A DNA stretch of 64,000 nt from Lysinibacillus alkalisoli (GCF_014643595.1 NZ_BMJT01000007.1:146601-210600); one strand, 5' to 3'; shown: positions 8,269 to 18,313, counted from the first letter of the stretch. Translations and numbers: made by a program. The notes: generated by a model not told the origin, from the letters alone.

Positions 8269-8940
8269 TTAATCGCCAACCTTATAGCCTAACCCACGTA
8301 CTGTTGTAATGATAGTTGGCTTTTGACTATCATCTTCTATTTTCTCACGCAGGCGCTTAATATAAACCGTTAAAGTATTATCATTAACAAACTCACCTGC
8401 AATATCCCATATTTCCTCTAATAAACGTGTACGTGACAATACTTGTCCAGGATGATGTAAAAATACTAATAATAAACGATACTCTAGTGCTGATAAATAA
8501 ATCTCATGCCCCGCTTTTGTTACGGTAGCTCGCACACTATCAACCGTAACGTTTTGCACATGAAAGGTTGTTTTCTCAGACTTATTACGACGTAAAACAT
8601 TAGCAATGCGCGATATTAATTCTAGTGGGCGGAATGGCTTTGCCACATAATCATCTGCGCCAAGTTCAAAACCTGTCACAATACTCCCTTCATCCCCACT
8701 GGCGGTTAAAAAGATAACAGGTATCTCATATTCTCGTTTTATGGTTGAACAAATGACAAAACCATGGCCATCTGGTAAAGCTAAATCTAGTAAGACAAGA
8801 TCAAATGTTTGTGCGTCGAGTATCATCAATGCTTCTTTTTGTGTCATCGCTACTGTCGTTTGAAAACCTTTATCCTGTAGTAGCAATGTTAAGTTTTTAA
8901 CAATGCTAGCATCATCTTCAATAACAAGTATATGTGTCAT
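8269..8940 (-). CDS. OmpR-family response regulator
   Basis: A 223-residue regulator with receiver domain (about 1-118; acidic pocket EDD 8-10, phosphorylated Asp in VLLDLALPDG at about residue 52, Thr in FLTAS, Lys in YVAKPF) and a C-terminal winged helix (about 130-222, ending RGLGYKVGD). The strong AGGAGGTG ribosome site lies inside the 3' end of the LysR gene, whose stop immediately precedes this ATG. The kinase follows directly, so LysR, regulator and kinase form one transcription unit. The tandem repeats at 7058-7079 are its plausible binding site. Confidence 0.92.
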   Translation of the reverse strand: MTHILVIEDDASIVKNLTLLLQDKGFQTTVAMTQKEALMILDAQTFDLVLLDLALPDGHGFVICSTIKREYEIPVIFLTASGDEGSIVTGFELGADDYVAKPFRPLELISRIANVLRRNKSEKTTFHVQNVTVDSVRATVTKAGHEIYLSALEYRLLLVFLHHPGQVLSRTRLLEEIWDIAGEFVNDNTLTVYIKRLREKIEDDSQKPTIITTVRGLGYKVGD

Positions 8941-9810
8941 TTACATGTGCACCTCCTGTTCATCAGCATGTTGTAAATGTGTTAAGAAACTTGCCATAGT
9001 TGCTGTCATTCCTTGGTCTTTGCGATGAATAAATAGCGTTATATTGGTCGCATACTGAGCAGGTATTTTATGACAATATACACGTTTTTCCTGTGCGAGC
9101 TGCTCAACCATACTAGCTGGCACAATAGTTGCACCTAGTCCTAATATTACGCTTTTTAAAATCGTTTCCATAATATTAAATTCCATAATACGCTTAGGGC
9201 GAATACCTAACGCTTTTAACCACAATGTTAACTTAGCACGATAGCCACAACCTTCATTAGACACAAGTAAGGGCATTGTCGTTAACTCTTCTACATTAAA
9301 AGCTTGACTAGATGTAACTAATACTAACTCTTCCTTATTAATTGTGTATTGTCTAAGCATCTCATGTTGGATAGGCCCTGATATAAAAGCACCATCTAGT
9401 TCGTGGTTCAATACTTTTTGGATTAATTGCTCTGTTAAGCCGGCTTCTAAAGACAAATCGACATTGGGATAAGCATTGTAATAAGTAGCTAAAATCTCTG
9501 GTAAGATGCTGACGATTTCGACTGTGCCGATTTTTAATGTGCCAGATGGTGTGTCATGTTCTAAAAATGTCCGCTCTAGTTCCGTCACTTGTTGTAAAAT
9601 TTGATTTACTTGCTGTAACATTTTACGCCCCTCAGGGTTTAATACCATACCTTTATGTTTACGATAAAATAAAGGCGTCTGTAAGTGATTTTCTAATTGT
9701 TTAATATGTGCAGTCACATTAGATTGTACATAGTTTAATTCTTTCGCCGCTGCACTCACTGTGCCGTACTCTGCTACAGCTTGAAAAATACGTAAGCTAC
9801 GTAAGTCCAT
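8941..9810 (-). CDS. LysR-family transcriptional regulator
   Basis: About 289 residues: an N-terminal winged helix-turn-helix ([36 protein letters not shown]) and a C-terminal periplasmic-binding-protein-like effector domain. I chose ATG at 9810 because GGAGAGGGTGG precedes it; an upstream in-frame ATG at 9834 has no ribosome site. The sequence resembles CysL/YwfK-type and other LysR proteins, but the effector is unknown. It is divergent from the DMT exporter at 9930, the classical LysR target arrangement, yet it is also the first gene of an operon with the response regulator and kinase. Confidence 0.88.
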   Translation of the reverse strand: MDLRSLRIFQAVAEYGTVSAAAKELNYVQSNVTAHIKQLENHLQTPLFYRKHKGMVLNPEGRKMLQQVNQILQQVTELERTFLEHDTPSGTLKIGTVEIVSILPEILATYYNAYPNVDLSLEAGLTEQLIQKVLNHELDGAFISGPIQHEMLRQYTINKEELVLVTSSQAFNVEELTTMPLLVSNEGCGYRAKLTLWLKALGIRPKRIMEFNIMETILKSVILGLGATIVPASMVEQLAQEKRVYCHKIPAQYATNITLFIHRKDQGMTATMASFLTHLQHADEQEVHM

Positions 9811-9829
9811 ATTTCCACCCTCTCCTTTT

Positions 9830-9844
9830 ATCATTTTAAATGAT
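9830..9844. promoter_or_regulatory. Palindrome in LysR/DMT divergent region
   Basis: ATCATTTTAAATGAT is a perfect 15-bp dyad (one central base) about 20 bp upstream of the LysR start. A second, shorter dyad GATAGCAGTTATC lies immediately after it. LysR proteins bind such dyads in divergent intergenic regions. Which promoter they control cannot be told from sequence. Confidence 0.35.
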
Positions 9845-9929
9845 AGCAGTTATCTTTTACAATCATTTTACGAGATACTTATTCAATCTTATAATCAATA
9901 CACAATGATATCGAAATGAGGTAATAAGA

Positions 9930-10922
9930 TTGAAAAAAAAAGCGTTATGGATGGGGGCATTTGCCTGTTTAATCGCCAGTATGTCATGGGGAGCCATGTT
10001 TCCAGTAGCTGACCATGCTTTACAATACATTGATCCCTTTTATTTTGCTACTATTCGTTATGGCATTGTTTCACTCCTATTAGTCATTTTATTATGGTGG
10101 CGTGAAGGTAGTCGCGCTTTTCGTACAGAAGGTAAAATGCGCTATTTATTATTTTTTGGCACAATGGCTTTCACAGTTTATAATCTTTTCATTTTTATGG
10201 GACAATCGCAGATGGGGCAATCTGGCGTTATTGTTGCCTCCATCATGGAAACGTTAATGCCTATCATCACCATACTAATCATTTGGTTTTTATACAAAAC
10301 GCGCCCTAAAAACTATATGCTACTTAGTATTATTGTGGCATTTATTGGCGCAAGTTTAGTCATTACAAAAGGGGAGTTACATTTCTTTAGCGAGTTAAGC
10401 TCTCAAGCCTTACCTTTATTCTTAATTTTTTTAGGTGTCACAGGTTGGGTGGTGTATACAATGGGTGGCCAACGCTTTATAGGTTGGTCGACATTACGTT
10501 ATTCCACACTTACTTGTTTGATTGGGACAAGTGTGACAGCAATTATTACAGGTATTTTAACATGGCAAGGTAGCATTGTAATGCCTACCATGCATGTGAT
10601 GGATACCATTAAGTACGATATGTTATTTATGAGCTCATTCCCAGGTATTATTGCGCTCTTATGTTGGAATTATGGTGTCAAACAATTAAATGCTCTCAAC
10701 GGTGTTTTATTTATCAACTTTGTACCTATTACTACATTGCTTATTATGATGTGGCAAGGGTATCAAATTACAGTGTTTGACTTAGTTGGTACATCGCTTG
10801 TCATCATAGCTTTAGTAGCTAACAACTTATACCAACGTCATGATTTGCGCAATCGTAAATTATCATTTATTCTCACTAAAAAAACATACCGAGGCAAACA
10901 TTTCTTACCTTCTAATACGTAA
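9930..10922 (+). CDS. EamA/DMT-family transporter
   Basis: A 330-residue protein with ten predicted helices in two EamA repeats (about residues 8-146 and 160-298) and a short basic C-terminal tail. EamA transporters are mostly exporters of amino acids or other small metabolites. Features are the N-terminal WGAMFPVADHAL segment and GVTGWVVYTMGGQ at the start of the second repeat. The start is TTG with GAGGTAAT upstream. It is divergent from the LysR gene and is probably its target. A strong hairpin at 10925-10965 ends it. Confidence 0.88.
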   Translation: MKKKALWMGAFACLIASMSWGAMFPVADHALQYIDPFYFATIRYGIVSLLLVILLWWREGSRAFRTEGKMRYLLFFGTMAFTVYNLFIFMGQSQMGQSGVIVASIMETLMPIITILIIWFLYKTRPKNYMLLSIIVAFIGASLVITKGELHFFSELSSQALPLFLIFLGVTGWVVYTMGGQRFIGWSTLRYSTLTCLIGTSVTAIITGILTWQGSIVMPTMHVMDTIKYDMLFMSSFPGIIALLCWNYGVKQLNALNGVLFINFVPITTLLIMMWQGYQITVFDLVGTSLVIIALVANNLYQRHDLRNRKLSFILTKKTYRGKHFLPSNT

Positions 10923-10924
10923 AT

Positions 10925-10965
10925 AAAGCCCCTACTGAAACAACTAGCGTTTCAGTAGGGGCTTT
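10925..10965. terminator. Bidirectional intrinsic terminator
   Basis: AAAGCCCCTACTGAAAC (10925-10941) pairs with GTTTCAGTAGGGGCTTT (10949-10965) over 17 bp with a 7-nt loop. It sits between the convergent DMT and BCCT transporter genes. Confidence 0.9.
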
Positions 10966-10970
10966 GTTAT

Positions 10971-12515
10971 TTATTTTTCTTGTGGCTGCTTCTTTGGTCG
11001 AATGTATAACCCTAATTCTCTACGTTCATGCATTAATGATTTATATAAAGATGCCATCATTAGTAATACAATGACAGAGAACGGGAATGCGACAATAATC
11101 GCTGCATTTTGCAACGCTTTTAAACCACCTGAGAAGAGTAAACTACTTGCAATACCTGCTTGTAATACCCCCCAAATTAATTTGACACGGAAATTGGGAT
11201 TTAGTGAACCGTAAGTCGTTTGCATACCTAAAACGAAAGTAGCTGAATCTGCTGAAGTAATAAAGAAAATCGCAATGACTAGTACAGCAATGACTGACAA
11301 AATAGAACCAATTGGCAATTGCTCAAACACGCCAAACAATACTTGTTCTGTTGGTAGACTTGTAATGGCACTATTTGTTGTCGATACGTCAATTGCAGTT
11401 GTGCCAAATACAGCAAACCAGAAAATACTTACAATGGTTGGTAGCAAAATAACACCCATTAAAAACTCTCGAATCGTACGCCCTTTTGAAATACGTGCGA
11501 TAAAAATCCCTACAAATGGTGACCATGACATCCACCATGCCCAGTAAAATATCGTCCACGTATTAATCCATTCACGACCTTCAGGATTACTTGGTGCTGT
11601 ACGTAAACTCATTTGGACAATATTTTGCAAATATTCACCAATACCTGCTGTAAAAGTATTCATAATCTTTACAGTTGGTCCTAAAAACAATGTTAATACT
11701 AATAATAGTAAAGCGATATAAAGATTAGCATTACTTAAAATTTGAATACCTTTGTCTAAACCGCTTGATGCGGAGATAATAAATAGAATCGTAACAATCA
11801 CAATAATAATCATTTGTACCGTGAAGTTAACAGGTACGTTAGCTAAGTAAGCTAAACCACCATTAATTTGTTGAGCACCTAAGCCTAATGTAGTAGCAAC
11901 TCCAACAACAGTGGCAAACACTGCGATAATATCTATAAGATAGCCCATCCAGCCTTTTGTCTTATTTCCAATAATAGGAGTTAACGTCGCACTCAATAAA
12001 CCTGGTGCGCCTTTTCTAAATTGGAAATAGGCTAATGCTAATGCGACAACACCGTAAACTGACCAAGCCGAAATCCCCCAGTGGAAGAAGGTATAACGTA
12101 ATGAATCCTTCAATGCTTGCTGTGTACCTTCAGCCACTTCTGGTGCATTTACAGCAAAGTGTGATAATGGTTCTGCCGCGCCCCAAAATACAAGACCAAT
12201 CCCCATACCTGCACTAAACAGCATCGCAAACCATGATAAATTACTATATTCTGGACGATCTGTTCGTTTTCCTAAACGAATTGAGCCAACTGGACTTAAA
12301 ATTAAAAATAAACAAAAAGCCACAATTACCGCAACAACAAGCAGATAGTACCAACCAAAGTTTGTTGTTAAAAAGGCTTGGACATTTGCTGTAACTCTCT
12401 CAAACATATTTGGCGCAACTAATCCAATCACAACTGCAATTAATGTAAGTATTACAGCGCCCCAAAATACAACGCCTAACTTTCTTTGGGGTCTTGTTTC
12501 TTTTTTCTTTACCAT
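10971..12515 (-). CDS. BCCT-family betaine/carnitine/choline transporter
   Basis: A 514-residue, 12-helix transporter. The family hallmark is the Trp-rich stretch in helix 8 ([20 protein letters not shown]) followed by KGRTIREF; the N-terminal [14 protein letters not shown] [11 protein letters not shown] segment is also diagnostic. BCCT carriers such as OpuD import glycine betaine or related trimethylammonium compounds with sodium, often for osmoprotection. I chose ATG at 12515 because AAAGGGCGG lies 6 nt upstream. An in-frame ATG at 12536 lacks a ribosome site. It is downstream of, and separated by a terminator from, the COG2403-like gene. Confidence 0.9.
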   Translation of the reverse strand: MVKKKETRPQRKLGVVFWGAVILTLIAVVIGLVAPNMFERVTANVQAFLTTNFGWYYLLVVAVIVAFCLFLILSPVGSIRLGKRTDRPEYSNLSWFAMLFSAGMGIGLVFWGAAEPLSHFAVNAPEVAEGTQQALKDSLRYTFFHWGISAWSVYGVVALALAYFQFRKGAPGLLSATLTPIIGNKTKGWMGYLIDIIAVFATVVGVATTLGLGAQQINGGLAYLANVPVNFTVQMIIIVIVTILFIISASSGLDKGIQILSNANLYIALLLLVLTLFLGPTVKIMNTFTAGIGEYLQNIVQMSLRTAPSNPEGREWINTWTIFYWAWWMSWSPFVGIFIARISKGRTIREFLMGVILLPTIVSIFWFAVFGTTAIDVSTTNSAITSLPTEQVLFGVFEQLPIGSILSVIAVLVIAIFFITSADSATFVLGMQTTYGSLNPNFRVKLIWGVLQAGIASSLLFSGGLKALQNAAIIVAFPFSVIVLLMMASLYKSLMHERRELGLYIRPKKQPQEK

Positions 12516-12656
12516 AAACATCCGCCCTTTTTTCATTCAGTTCGATACATTATTTCCCTAATATCTTTTGGATAAACTGATTACTTTTTCACCTTTCCTA
12601 TCATAACATAAAAGCTACTTCATCTATAATAGAAGTTGTTACTTTTATTGCATCAA

Positions 12657-12696
12657 AAAAGGTTACTAGGAAAGCATGCTTTCCTAGTAACCTTTT
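12657..12696 (-). terminator. Perfect-palindrome terminator
   Basis: GGTTACTAGGAAAGCA followed directly by TGCTTTCCTAGTAACC (12661-12692) is a perfect 32-bp palindrome flanked by A and T runs. It terminates the gene at 12710-14059, whose stop is 14 nt away. Confidence 0.85.
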
Positions 12697-12709
12697 GTTT
12701 CACTGCTTA

Positions 12710-14059
12710 TTATCGTTGTTTTTGTAATTGATGTTGTTCAATAAATGTTGTTAACACATGTTCTAAATTTTGGTCACCAATCTCATGTAAATCGTAGTAT
12801 ACACGTGTTGTTGGTTTATTAATCGAAATAATACGTGTCAAATCCATTGGTGTGCCAATAATGACAGCATCGCAATCTGTAGCATTAATCGTTGCCTCAA
12901 GATCTTTCAATTGTTCTTTACCATACCCCATAGCTGGCAACACCTTTGTAACATGTGTATATTTTTCAAAAGTTGTAACTAAAGAACCTTTCGCATATGG
13001 ACGTGGGTCGACAATTTCAGCGGCGCCTAGTCTTTCTGCCGCTACAGAACCCGCACCAATTTGCATTTCCCCATGTGTTAAGGTTGGGCCATCTTCTACG
13101 ACTAATACACGCTTCCCTTTTATTAATTCTGGTTGATCTACTGTGATCGTAGATTCTGCTTTAATAATTTGGCTTGTTGGATTTACTTGTTTAATATTAT
13201 TTTCTACAATCGCAATATTTTCCTCCGTTGCACTATCTACCTTATTAATAATCGAAATATCTGCAGTACGTAAACATACTTCTCCAGGATAATATTCTAA
13301 TTCATGCCCTGGTCGGTGTGGGTCTAAGACAGTGATAGCTAAATCAGGTTGGTAGAATGAGAAATCATTGTTACCACCATCCCATAAAATCACATCACAA
13401 CCATCTGGGTCATTCTCAGCTGCGTGTAAAATAGCTTCGTAATCTACACCTGCATAAATAATATTACCACGCACCACATGCGGTTCATATTCTTCCATTT
13501 CTTCAATCGTACATTCATGTAATTTTAAATCTTCTACTGTAGCAAAACGCTGTACACTTTGCTTCACAAGGTCACCATATGGCATAGGATGACGTATTGC
13601 CACTACTTTTAAGTCGTGCTGTAACAACGTCTCAATTACTTTACGAGAAGTTTGACTTTTACCTGTACCGGTACGTGTTGCACATACAGAAATAACGGGT
13701 TTATTACTTTTAATCATCGTCGCCTCTGTACCTAATAATACAAAATTAGCACCCGCTGCATTTACTAATGCACCTAAATTCATCACTTTTACATAGTGTA
13801 AGTCACTGTATGAAAATACACACTCATCTACTTGTAAATCTTTAATTAATGTTTCTAATTGTTCTTCTGCATAAATAGGAATTCCTTCTGGATATAAGTT
13901 GCCTGCTAATTCAGCAGGATATTTTCGTCCATCAATATCTGGTATTTGAGCAGCTGTAAAAGCTACTACGTTGTATAAGTCATTATTGCGATAATATGTA
14001 TTAAAATTATGGAAATCACGGCCTGCTGCCCCGATGATAATAATATTTTTCTTTGTCAT
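12710..14059 (-). CDS. COG2403 predicted GTPase, cyclic 2,3-DPG synthetase-like
   Basis: About 449 residues. The N-terminal nucleotide-binding-like fold starts IIIGAAGRDFHNFN (about 8-20). A P-loop TGTGKSQT (about 130-137) follows, then WDGGNNDFSF and INKVD, which resembles a GTPase NKxD motif. This architecture matches COG2403, whose characterised relative is the archaeal cyclic 2,3-diphosphoglycerate synthetase that makes an osmolyte/thermoprotectant. Bacterial members have not, to my knowledge, been firmly characterised. ATG at 14059 follows GAAGGAGAG; the longer reading frame to 14131 has no ribosome site. The next gene downstream is a BCCT osmolyte transporter, beyond a terminator. Confidence 0.75.
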   Translation of the reverse strand: MTKKNIIIIGAAGRDFHNFNTYYRNNDLYNVVAFTAAQIPDIDGRKYPAELAGNLYPEGIPIYAEEQLETLIKDLQVDECVFSYSDLHYVKVMNLGALVNAAGANFVLLGTEATMIKSNKPVISVCATRTGTGKSQTSRKVIETLLQHDLKVVAIRHPMPYGDLVKQSVQRFATVEDLKLHECTIEEMEEYEPHVVRGNIIYAGVDYEAILHAAENDPDGCDVILWDGGNNDFSFYQPDLAITVLDPHRPGHELEYYPGEVCLRTADISIINKVDSATEENIAIVENNIKQVNPTSQIIKAESTITVDQPELIKGKRVLVVEDGPTLTHGEMQIGAGSVAAERLGAAEIVDPRPYAKGSLVTTFEKYTHVTKVLPAMGYGKEQLKDLEATINATDCDAVIIGTPMDLTRIISINKPTTRVYYDLHEIGDQNLEHVLTTFIEQHQLQKQR

Positions 14060-14162
14060 GATAATCTCTCCTTCAAACAACATTGTATTAATAATGCAAC
14101 AAAACGAATATAAATACAATGGTTTTTTCAAATTTTTTTAATCTTTTGTCCAATTATATAAA

Positions 14163-14193
14163 AAAACGACTTGATCTAACCTCAAGTCGTTTT
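14163..14193 (-). terminator. Intrinsic terminator overlapping NSS stop codon
   Basis: AAAACGACTTGA (14163-14174) pairs with TCAAGTCGTTTT (14182-14193). The minus-strand RNA continues with a run of seven T. The stop codon TGA of the transporter at 14182-15525 lies inside the stem, ending the kyn transcript. Confidence 0.85.
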
Positions 14194-15525
14194 AATTAAT
14201 CCTAATATAAAGACAACCCCGATTACAATTGGCACAAGGTATTGCATTAGACGATACCAAAGTTCAAAAGTTTGTGGGCTTACTTTACTCCCTAATAAGA
14301 ATTCTGACTTTATTTGCTGTTTAGGTATTGCCCAACAAATAAATATGGCAATAAGCAAAGCACCTAATGGCAATAACACGTTACTGACTACAAAATCAGT
14401 GAGATCAAAAATATTGCGATTAAATAAAATGATATCTTTTAATACGCCATTACTTAACGCTGAAGGTAATGCCAAAATAAACATAACTGCTCCAACAGCA
14501 TATGTTGTTTTCTTACGACTCGTCTGACGATTTTCTACAAAAGCAGACACAATAATTTCTAACATACTGAAGGATGAGGTAATAGTTGCAAATAAAAATA
14601 GCAATAAAAATAATAATAAAAATCCTGTGCCAAACGGAATTTGTTCAAAGACTGTTGGCAGTATCATAAATAATAAGCCAGGCCCTGCATCGGGTTCAAT
14701 ATTAAAGCTAAATACTGCTGGAAAAATGGCAAGTCCTGCTAAAAAGGATACCAATATATTTAACACAACAACTGTTGTTGCTGCATTTGGTATACTTTCT
14801 TTTTTACTTAAAAATGAACTATACGTTACCATGCAACTAAAGCCAACTGCCAAACTAAAAAAGGATTGACCTAAAGCAAATAACACAGCTTCCCACGTGA
14901 TATTAGAGAAATTAGGAGCTAAAAAGAACTTTACTCCTTCCATTGCATTTGGCAATGTTAAACTGCGAATAACTAAAATAATAAAAAATAAAAATAATAA
15001 GGGCATTAATAATTTGCTTGCCTTCTCAATCCCCTTTTGAATGCCTGCAGCAATAACAATTACATTTAGTAACATAAATACGAATAAACCTAAAATGGTA
15101 ATCCACGGTGTTGTAATAATATACCCAAATAAAGCGTCATATGCCATAGGATTACCAATAATTTGATTAAAAATCCCAAGTGCCACATAAACGATAATCC
15201 AACCGCCCACAACCGCATAAAATGACAGTAATAGCGCACAGCCAATTACACCTAATACACCTGTTTGTTTCATCCATGAAGAAGGAGCTAACTTTCGATA
15301 AGCACCAACAGCTTCTTTGCCAGAACCACGCCCAATAATATATTCTGCAATTAACATAGGTAAACCAATTAACATGGTAAACACAACAAATAATAAAAAG
15401 AAAGCACCGCCACCACTTTGCCCTACCACATAGGGAAACTTCCAAATAGCGCCTAATCCAATTGCCGCTCCTGCTGAAGCTAAAATAAAACCTATTTTAG
15501 ATGACCATTGTTCCTTCCCTGCCAT
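14182..15525 (-). CDS. NSS-family sodium:amino acid symporter, probable tryptophan importer
   Basis: 447 residues, about 11-12 helices. The TM1 signature of neurotransmitter:sodium symporters, with the unwound glycine region ASAGAAIGLGAIWKFPYVVG, is at residues 16-35, and IGLPMLIAEYIIGRGS follows. Bacterial homologues such as MhsT and TnaT import hydrophobic amino acids including Trp. It starts 12 nt downstream of kynA in the same operon, so tryptophan, the KynA substrate, is the likely cargo (inference from context). GGGGGGAG precedes the ATG. Confidence 0.88.
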   Translation of the reverse strand: MAGKEQWSSKIGFILASAGAAIGLGAIWKFPYVVGQSGGGAFFLLFVVFTMLIGLPMLIAEYIIGRGSGKEAVGAYRKLAPSSWMKQTGVLGVIGCALLLSFYAVVGGWIIVYVALGIFNQIIGNPMAYDALFGYIITTPWITILGLFVFMLLNVIVIAAGIQKGIEKASKLLMPLLFLFFIILVIRSLTLPNAMEGVKFFLAPNFSNITWEAVLFALGQSFFSLAVGFSCMVTYSSFLSKKESIPNAATTVVVLNILVSFLAGLAIFPAVFSFNIEPDAGPGLLFMILPTVFEQIPFGTGFLLLFLLLFLFATITSSFSMLEIIVSAFVENRQTSRKKTTYAVGAVMFILALPSALSNGVLKDIILFNRNIFDLTDFVVSNVLLPLGALLIAIFICWAIPKQQIKSEFLLGSKVSPQTFELWYRLMQYLVPIVIGVVFILGLIKTT

Positions 15526-15537
15526 CGCTCTCCCCCC

Positions 15538-16380
15538 TTATAATTCTGTACGTAACTGCCAAAGTTCTGGGAAGAAATATTGGTCTAGCACTTTTTTTAA
15601 GTAACTAACACCACCAGAGCCACCTGTTCCTTTTTTAAAGCCAATGATACGTTCTACTGTTTTCATGTGGCGAAAGCGCCACTGCTGGAACAAATCTTCA
15701 ATATCCACTAATTCTTCTGCCAACTCATATAACTCAAAATACGTTTCAGGCGCTCGATAAACGGCTTTCCAAGCTTCCTTCACGCTATCATTTGCTTCAT
15801 ATTTTTGTGTAAGGTCACGTTGTAATACTGCCTCATCTATGGCAAATCCTCGCTTAGCTAAAATACGAATAGCTTCATCATATAAACTTGGCGCTTCATA
15901 GGCTTCCTGCAATTGTACAGCTATTTTTGGTTCATGTGCATAAATTTTTAAAATATGTGGCGTTTTATAACCAAAATAAAACTCTAAAAGGCGATTTTGA
16001 TAAGATTGAAACCCTGATGAATTCCCTAATGAGTCTCTAAATTTTAAATAATCTGCAGGTGTTAATGTAGCAAGCACATCCCATACATTTTTCAGCTGAT
16101 TTTGCACTTGTGATACACGCGCAAGCTTTTTAAACGCCTCTGGCAAACGCTCTGCTTGCATATCTTTTGTCGCTGATTTTACTTCGTGTAAAATTTGTTT
16201 CATCCATAACTCACTAATATGATGCACCGTAATAAATAACATCTCATCATGTTCATCTGTTAGCGGCTGTTGGCAAGCAAGTACATCGTTTAAATGCAAA
16301 TAGTCTGTATATGTCATACGATTCTCAAAGTTGGTAACGATGTTTTTTTCCCCTTCAAACGGTTGCTTATGCTGTGTCAT
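15538..16380 (-). CDS. kynA: Tryptophan 2,3-dioxygenase
   Basis: 280 residues, the usual bacterial length. It oxidises L-tryptophan to N-formylkynurenine with a haem cofactor. Visible family features are VHHISELWMKQ (residues 52-62, with active-site His), FRHMKTVERIIG (haem-ligating His about 238), the GTGGSGGVSYLKK loop and a C-terminal FFPELW. Its start overlaps the kynB stop (ATGA), so KynB and KynA are translated together. It is third in the kynU-kynB-kynA-transporter operon, which converts tryptophan to anthranilate, formate and alanine. Confidence 0.95.
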   Translation of the reverse strand: MTQHKQPFEGEKNIVTNFENRMTYTDYLHLNDVLACQQPLTDEHDEMLFITVHHISELWMKQILHEVKSATKDMQAERLPEAFKKLARVSQVQNQLKNVWDVLATLTPADYLKFRDSLGNSSGFQSYQNRLLEFYFGYKTPHILKIYAHEPKIAVQLQEAYEAPSLYDEAIRILAKRGFAIDEAVLQRDLTQKYEANDSVKEAWKAVYRAPETYFELYELAEELVDIEDLFQQWRFRHMKTVERIIGFKKGTGGSGGVSYLKKVLDQYFFPELWQLRTEL

Positions 16381-17003
16381 TGTTGCTCCTCCTTTTTAAT
16401 GATAGCACGTACTGGGCTACCATCAGCACCCTCGATCAGTAATGGTAAAACTACCATTTTATATCTTCCTGGTTGCACATGTTCTAACAATAAGTTTTCA
16501 ACAATATAAATATCATATTGCTCTAAAGCGTGGTGGATAGGTAATGTTTTTGAGTGTACTTTATCCACAGATGGCACATCAACCCCAATCAGTGTGATGT
16601 TATGTGTAGCTAAATAATGTACAGCCTCTTCTGTAAATGTGGGCACTTCTTCAGGGAAGATATGAGCATCTGCCCGTGTTTTCGTTTTTACAAATACGGC
16701 TTGTACATCCGTTAATTGACCTTGTAATAAGTCCATTGTAATTTCTTCATATGATGTGGCATCAATAACGCTAACACTCCCTATGCAGCGTGCTAAATCC
16801 AATTCTTCAAAAGTACGCCCCTCTGTTTTAAAATGAAAAGGGGCATCCATGTGCGTACCTGAATGTAAGCTCATTGTAATTTTGCCTACATTTACAGAGC
16901 CTGTTTGTTCTTTTGTAGCAACCGTTTCATAACTAAATGTAGTGTCACCTGCCCATGTAGCAATTTGTCGATTAAGAGGTTGTGTAATATCGATCCATGT
17001 CAT
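16377..17003 (-). CDS. kynB: Kynurenine formamidase (cyclase-like)
   Basis: 208 residues. It hydrolyses N-formylkynurenine to kynurenine and formate. The metal-binding cyclase motif HSGTHMDAPFHF is at residues 47-58, and GVDVPSVD later in the chain matches the KynB family. The start overlaps the kynU stop by one base (TAATG) and the stop overlaps the kynA start by four. All three steps of the anthranilate branch are therefore tightly coupled. Confidence 0.94.
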   Translation of the reverse strand: MTWIDITQPLNRQIATWAGDTTFSYETVATKEQTGSVNVGKITMSLHSGTHMDAPFHFKTEGRTFEELDLARCIGSVSVIDATSYEEITMDLLQGQLTDVQAVFVKTKTRADAHIFPEEVPTFTEEAVHYLATHNITLIGVDVPSVDKVHSKTLPIHHALEQYDIYIVENLLLEHVQPGRYKMVVLPLLIEGADGSPVRAIIKKEEQQ

Positions 17004-18274
17004 TAGGCAACAATCTCTCTTTCATTCGTATATTTTTCGTACGCTTTTGTCTCCATAATCTCTTGCAAGATTGTAAAACAGTCATAAATTTCTTCAAATG
17101 TGTTATACATGGCTACTGCTGCTAAACGAATGCCTTTAGGTGCTCTAAAGTCTGGTATGACGCCTCGCTCTTTTAACGCTTTACATATACGTGCTGCCTC
17201 TTTGTGCTCTAAATAAATATGCCCTCCACGCTGTTGATGGTCAATTGGGTTACATACTGTAAATTGATATTCACTCAGAAAATCATGGACGCATTGCAAC
17301 ATATAATCGGTTAAAGCGAGCGAACGTTCTCGCACACGCTGAATGCCCATTTCGTTAAATAAAGTTAATGCGCCAATTAATGGCGCCATGCTTAATACAT
17401 TCGGTGTCCCTAGTTGGAACGCACCTGCTTCAAAGGCAGGTTCAAACGTGTGACTCATTGCAAACTGCTTCTCTTTATTCGAACCAAACCAGCCTGCTAA
17501 ACCAGGTATTGTGCCGAAATGATTTTTGTGTACAAACAATGCACCTGAGCTACCAGGCCCACCATTTAAATGTTTATATGTGCACCAAAAAGCAAAGTCC
17601 ACTTGCCAATCATGCAAGTGATGAGGGACTGCCCCTACAGAATGACATAAGTCAAAGCCAATCTTAATCCCTCGTTCATGCGCTGCTGTTGTTAATGTCG
17701 CCATATCTAAAATTTGACCACTGCGATATAAAACAGCAGGTAGCACAATAAGCGCAATCTCATCCGTCATAGCATCAATAATATCTTGCTCATATAATGT
17801 TTGGCCATCTCTTGACGCAACTTGTACAAGATGTGACTCATCATAACCTTTCAAGGCCAATTGCGATTTAATCGCATAAATATCTGTGGGGAAGTTAAGT
17901 TCATCTGCTAAGATTTTTGTACGCTTTCCTTGTGGTTGATAAAAGGTAGCCACTAATTGGTGTAAATTCGTTGTAGTTGAACCTGTCACAATAATTTCTT
18001 CCTTATTTGCTCCTACTATCTGTGTCATTTGTTGCGCAATATTTTCCGCTAAAAAATACCAAGGATACTCGCCTTGCATCCAGCCATCAATCCCGTAGTC
18101 TTTCCAAGAATCTTTTAAGTCATACAAAGATTGTTCTGCCTTTTTACTCATTAAACCTAAAGAATTACCATCAAAATAAATGCGCCCTTCTGGTAAATAA
18201 AATGCTTCTCTCATTGACTTGATAGGAAATGTCGCCTCTAGCTTTTGGGCATACGATTTTGTATTAGTCATCAT
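17003..18274 (-). CDS. kynU: Kynureninase
   Basis: 423 residues, PLP-dependent fold-type I enzyme cleaving kynurenine to anthranilate and L-alanine. Visible are the N-terminal [22 protein letters not shown] (PLP-contacting Asp about 208) and the PLP lysine in [11 protein letters not shown] (Lys about 234). First gene of the operon; AGGTGAT precedes a double ATG, so translation could begin at either Met. A TetR gene is divergently transcribed 105 nt away and is the obvious regulator. No kynurenine 3-monooxygenase is seen, so the products are anthranilate and alanine rather than NAD precursors. Confidence 0.95.
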   Translation of the reverse strand: MMTNTKSYAQKLEATFPIKSMREAFYLPEGRIYFDGNSLGLMSKKAEQSLYDLKDSWKDYGIDGWMQGEYPWYFLAENIAQQMTQIVGANKEEIIVTGSTTTNLHQLVATFYQPQGKRTKILADELNFPTDIYAIKSQLALKGYDESHLVQVASRDGQTLYEQDIIDAMTDEIALIVLPAVLYRSGQILDMATLTTAAHERGIKIGFDLCHSVGAVPHHLHDWQVDFAFWCTYKHLNGGPGSSGALFVHKNHFGTIPGLAGWFGSNKEKQFAMSHTFEPAFEAGAFQLGTPNVLSMAPLIGALTLFNEMGIQRVRERSLALTDYMLQCVHDFLSEYQFTVCNPIDHQQRGGHIYLEHKEAARICKALKERGVIPDFRAPKGIRLAAVAMYNTFEEIYDCFTILQEIMETKAYEKYTNEREIVA

Positions 18275-18313
18275 TTGTTATCACCTTTCTAAATGTTCAG
18301 ACTTTTCAAATTG

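Noticed and set aside
12035..13136. Plus-strand open frames opposite BCCT and the COG2403-like gene
   Set aside because: Shadows of strongly conserved minus-strand proteins; composition and lack of ribosome sites argue against coding.
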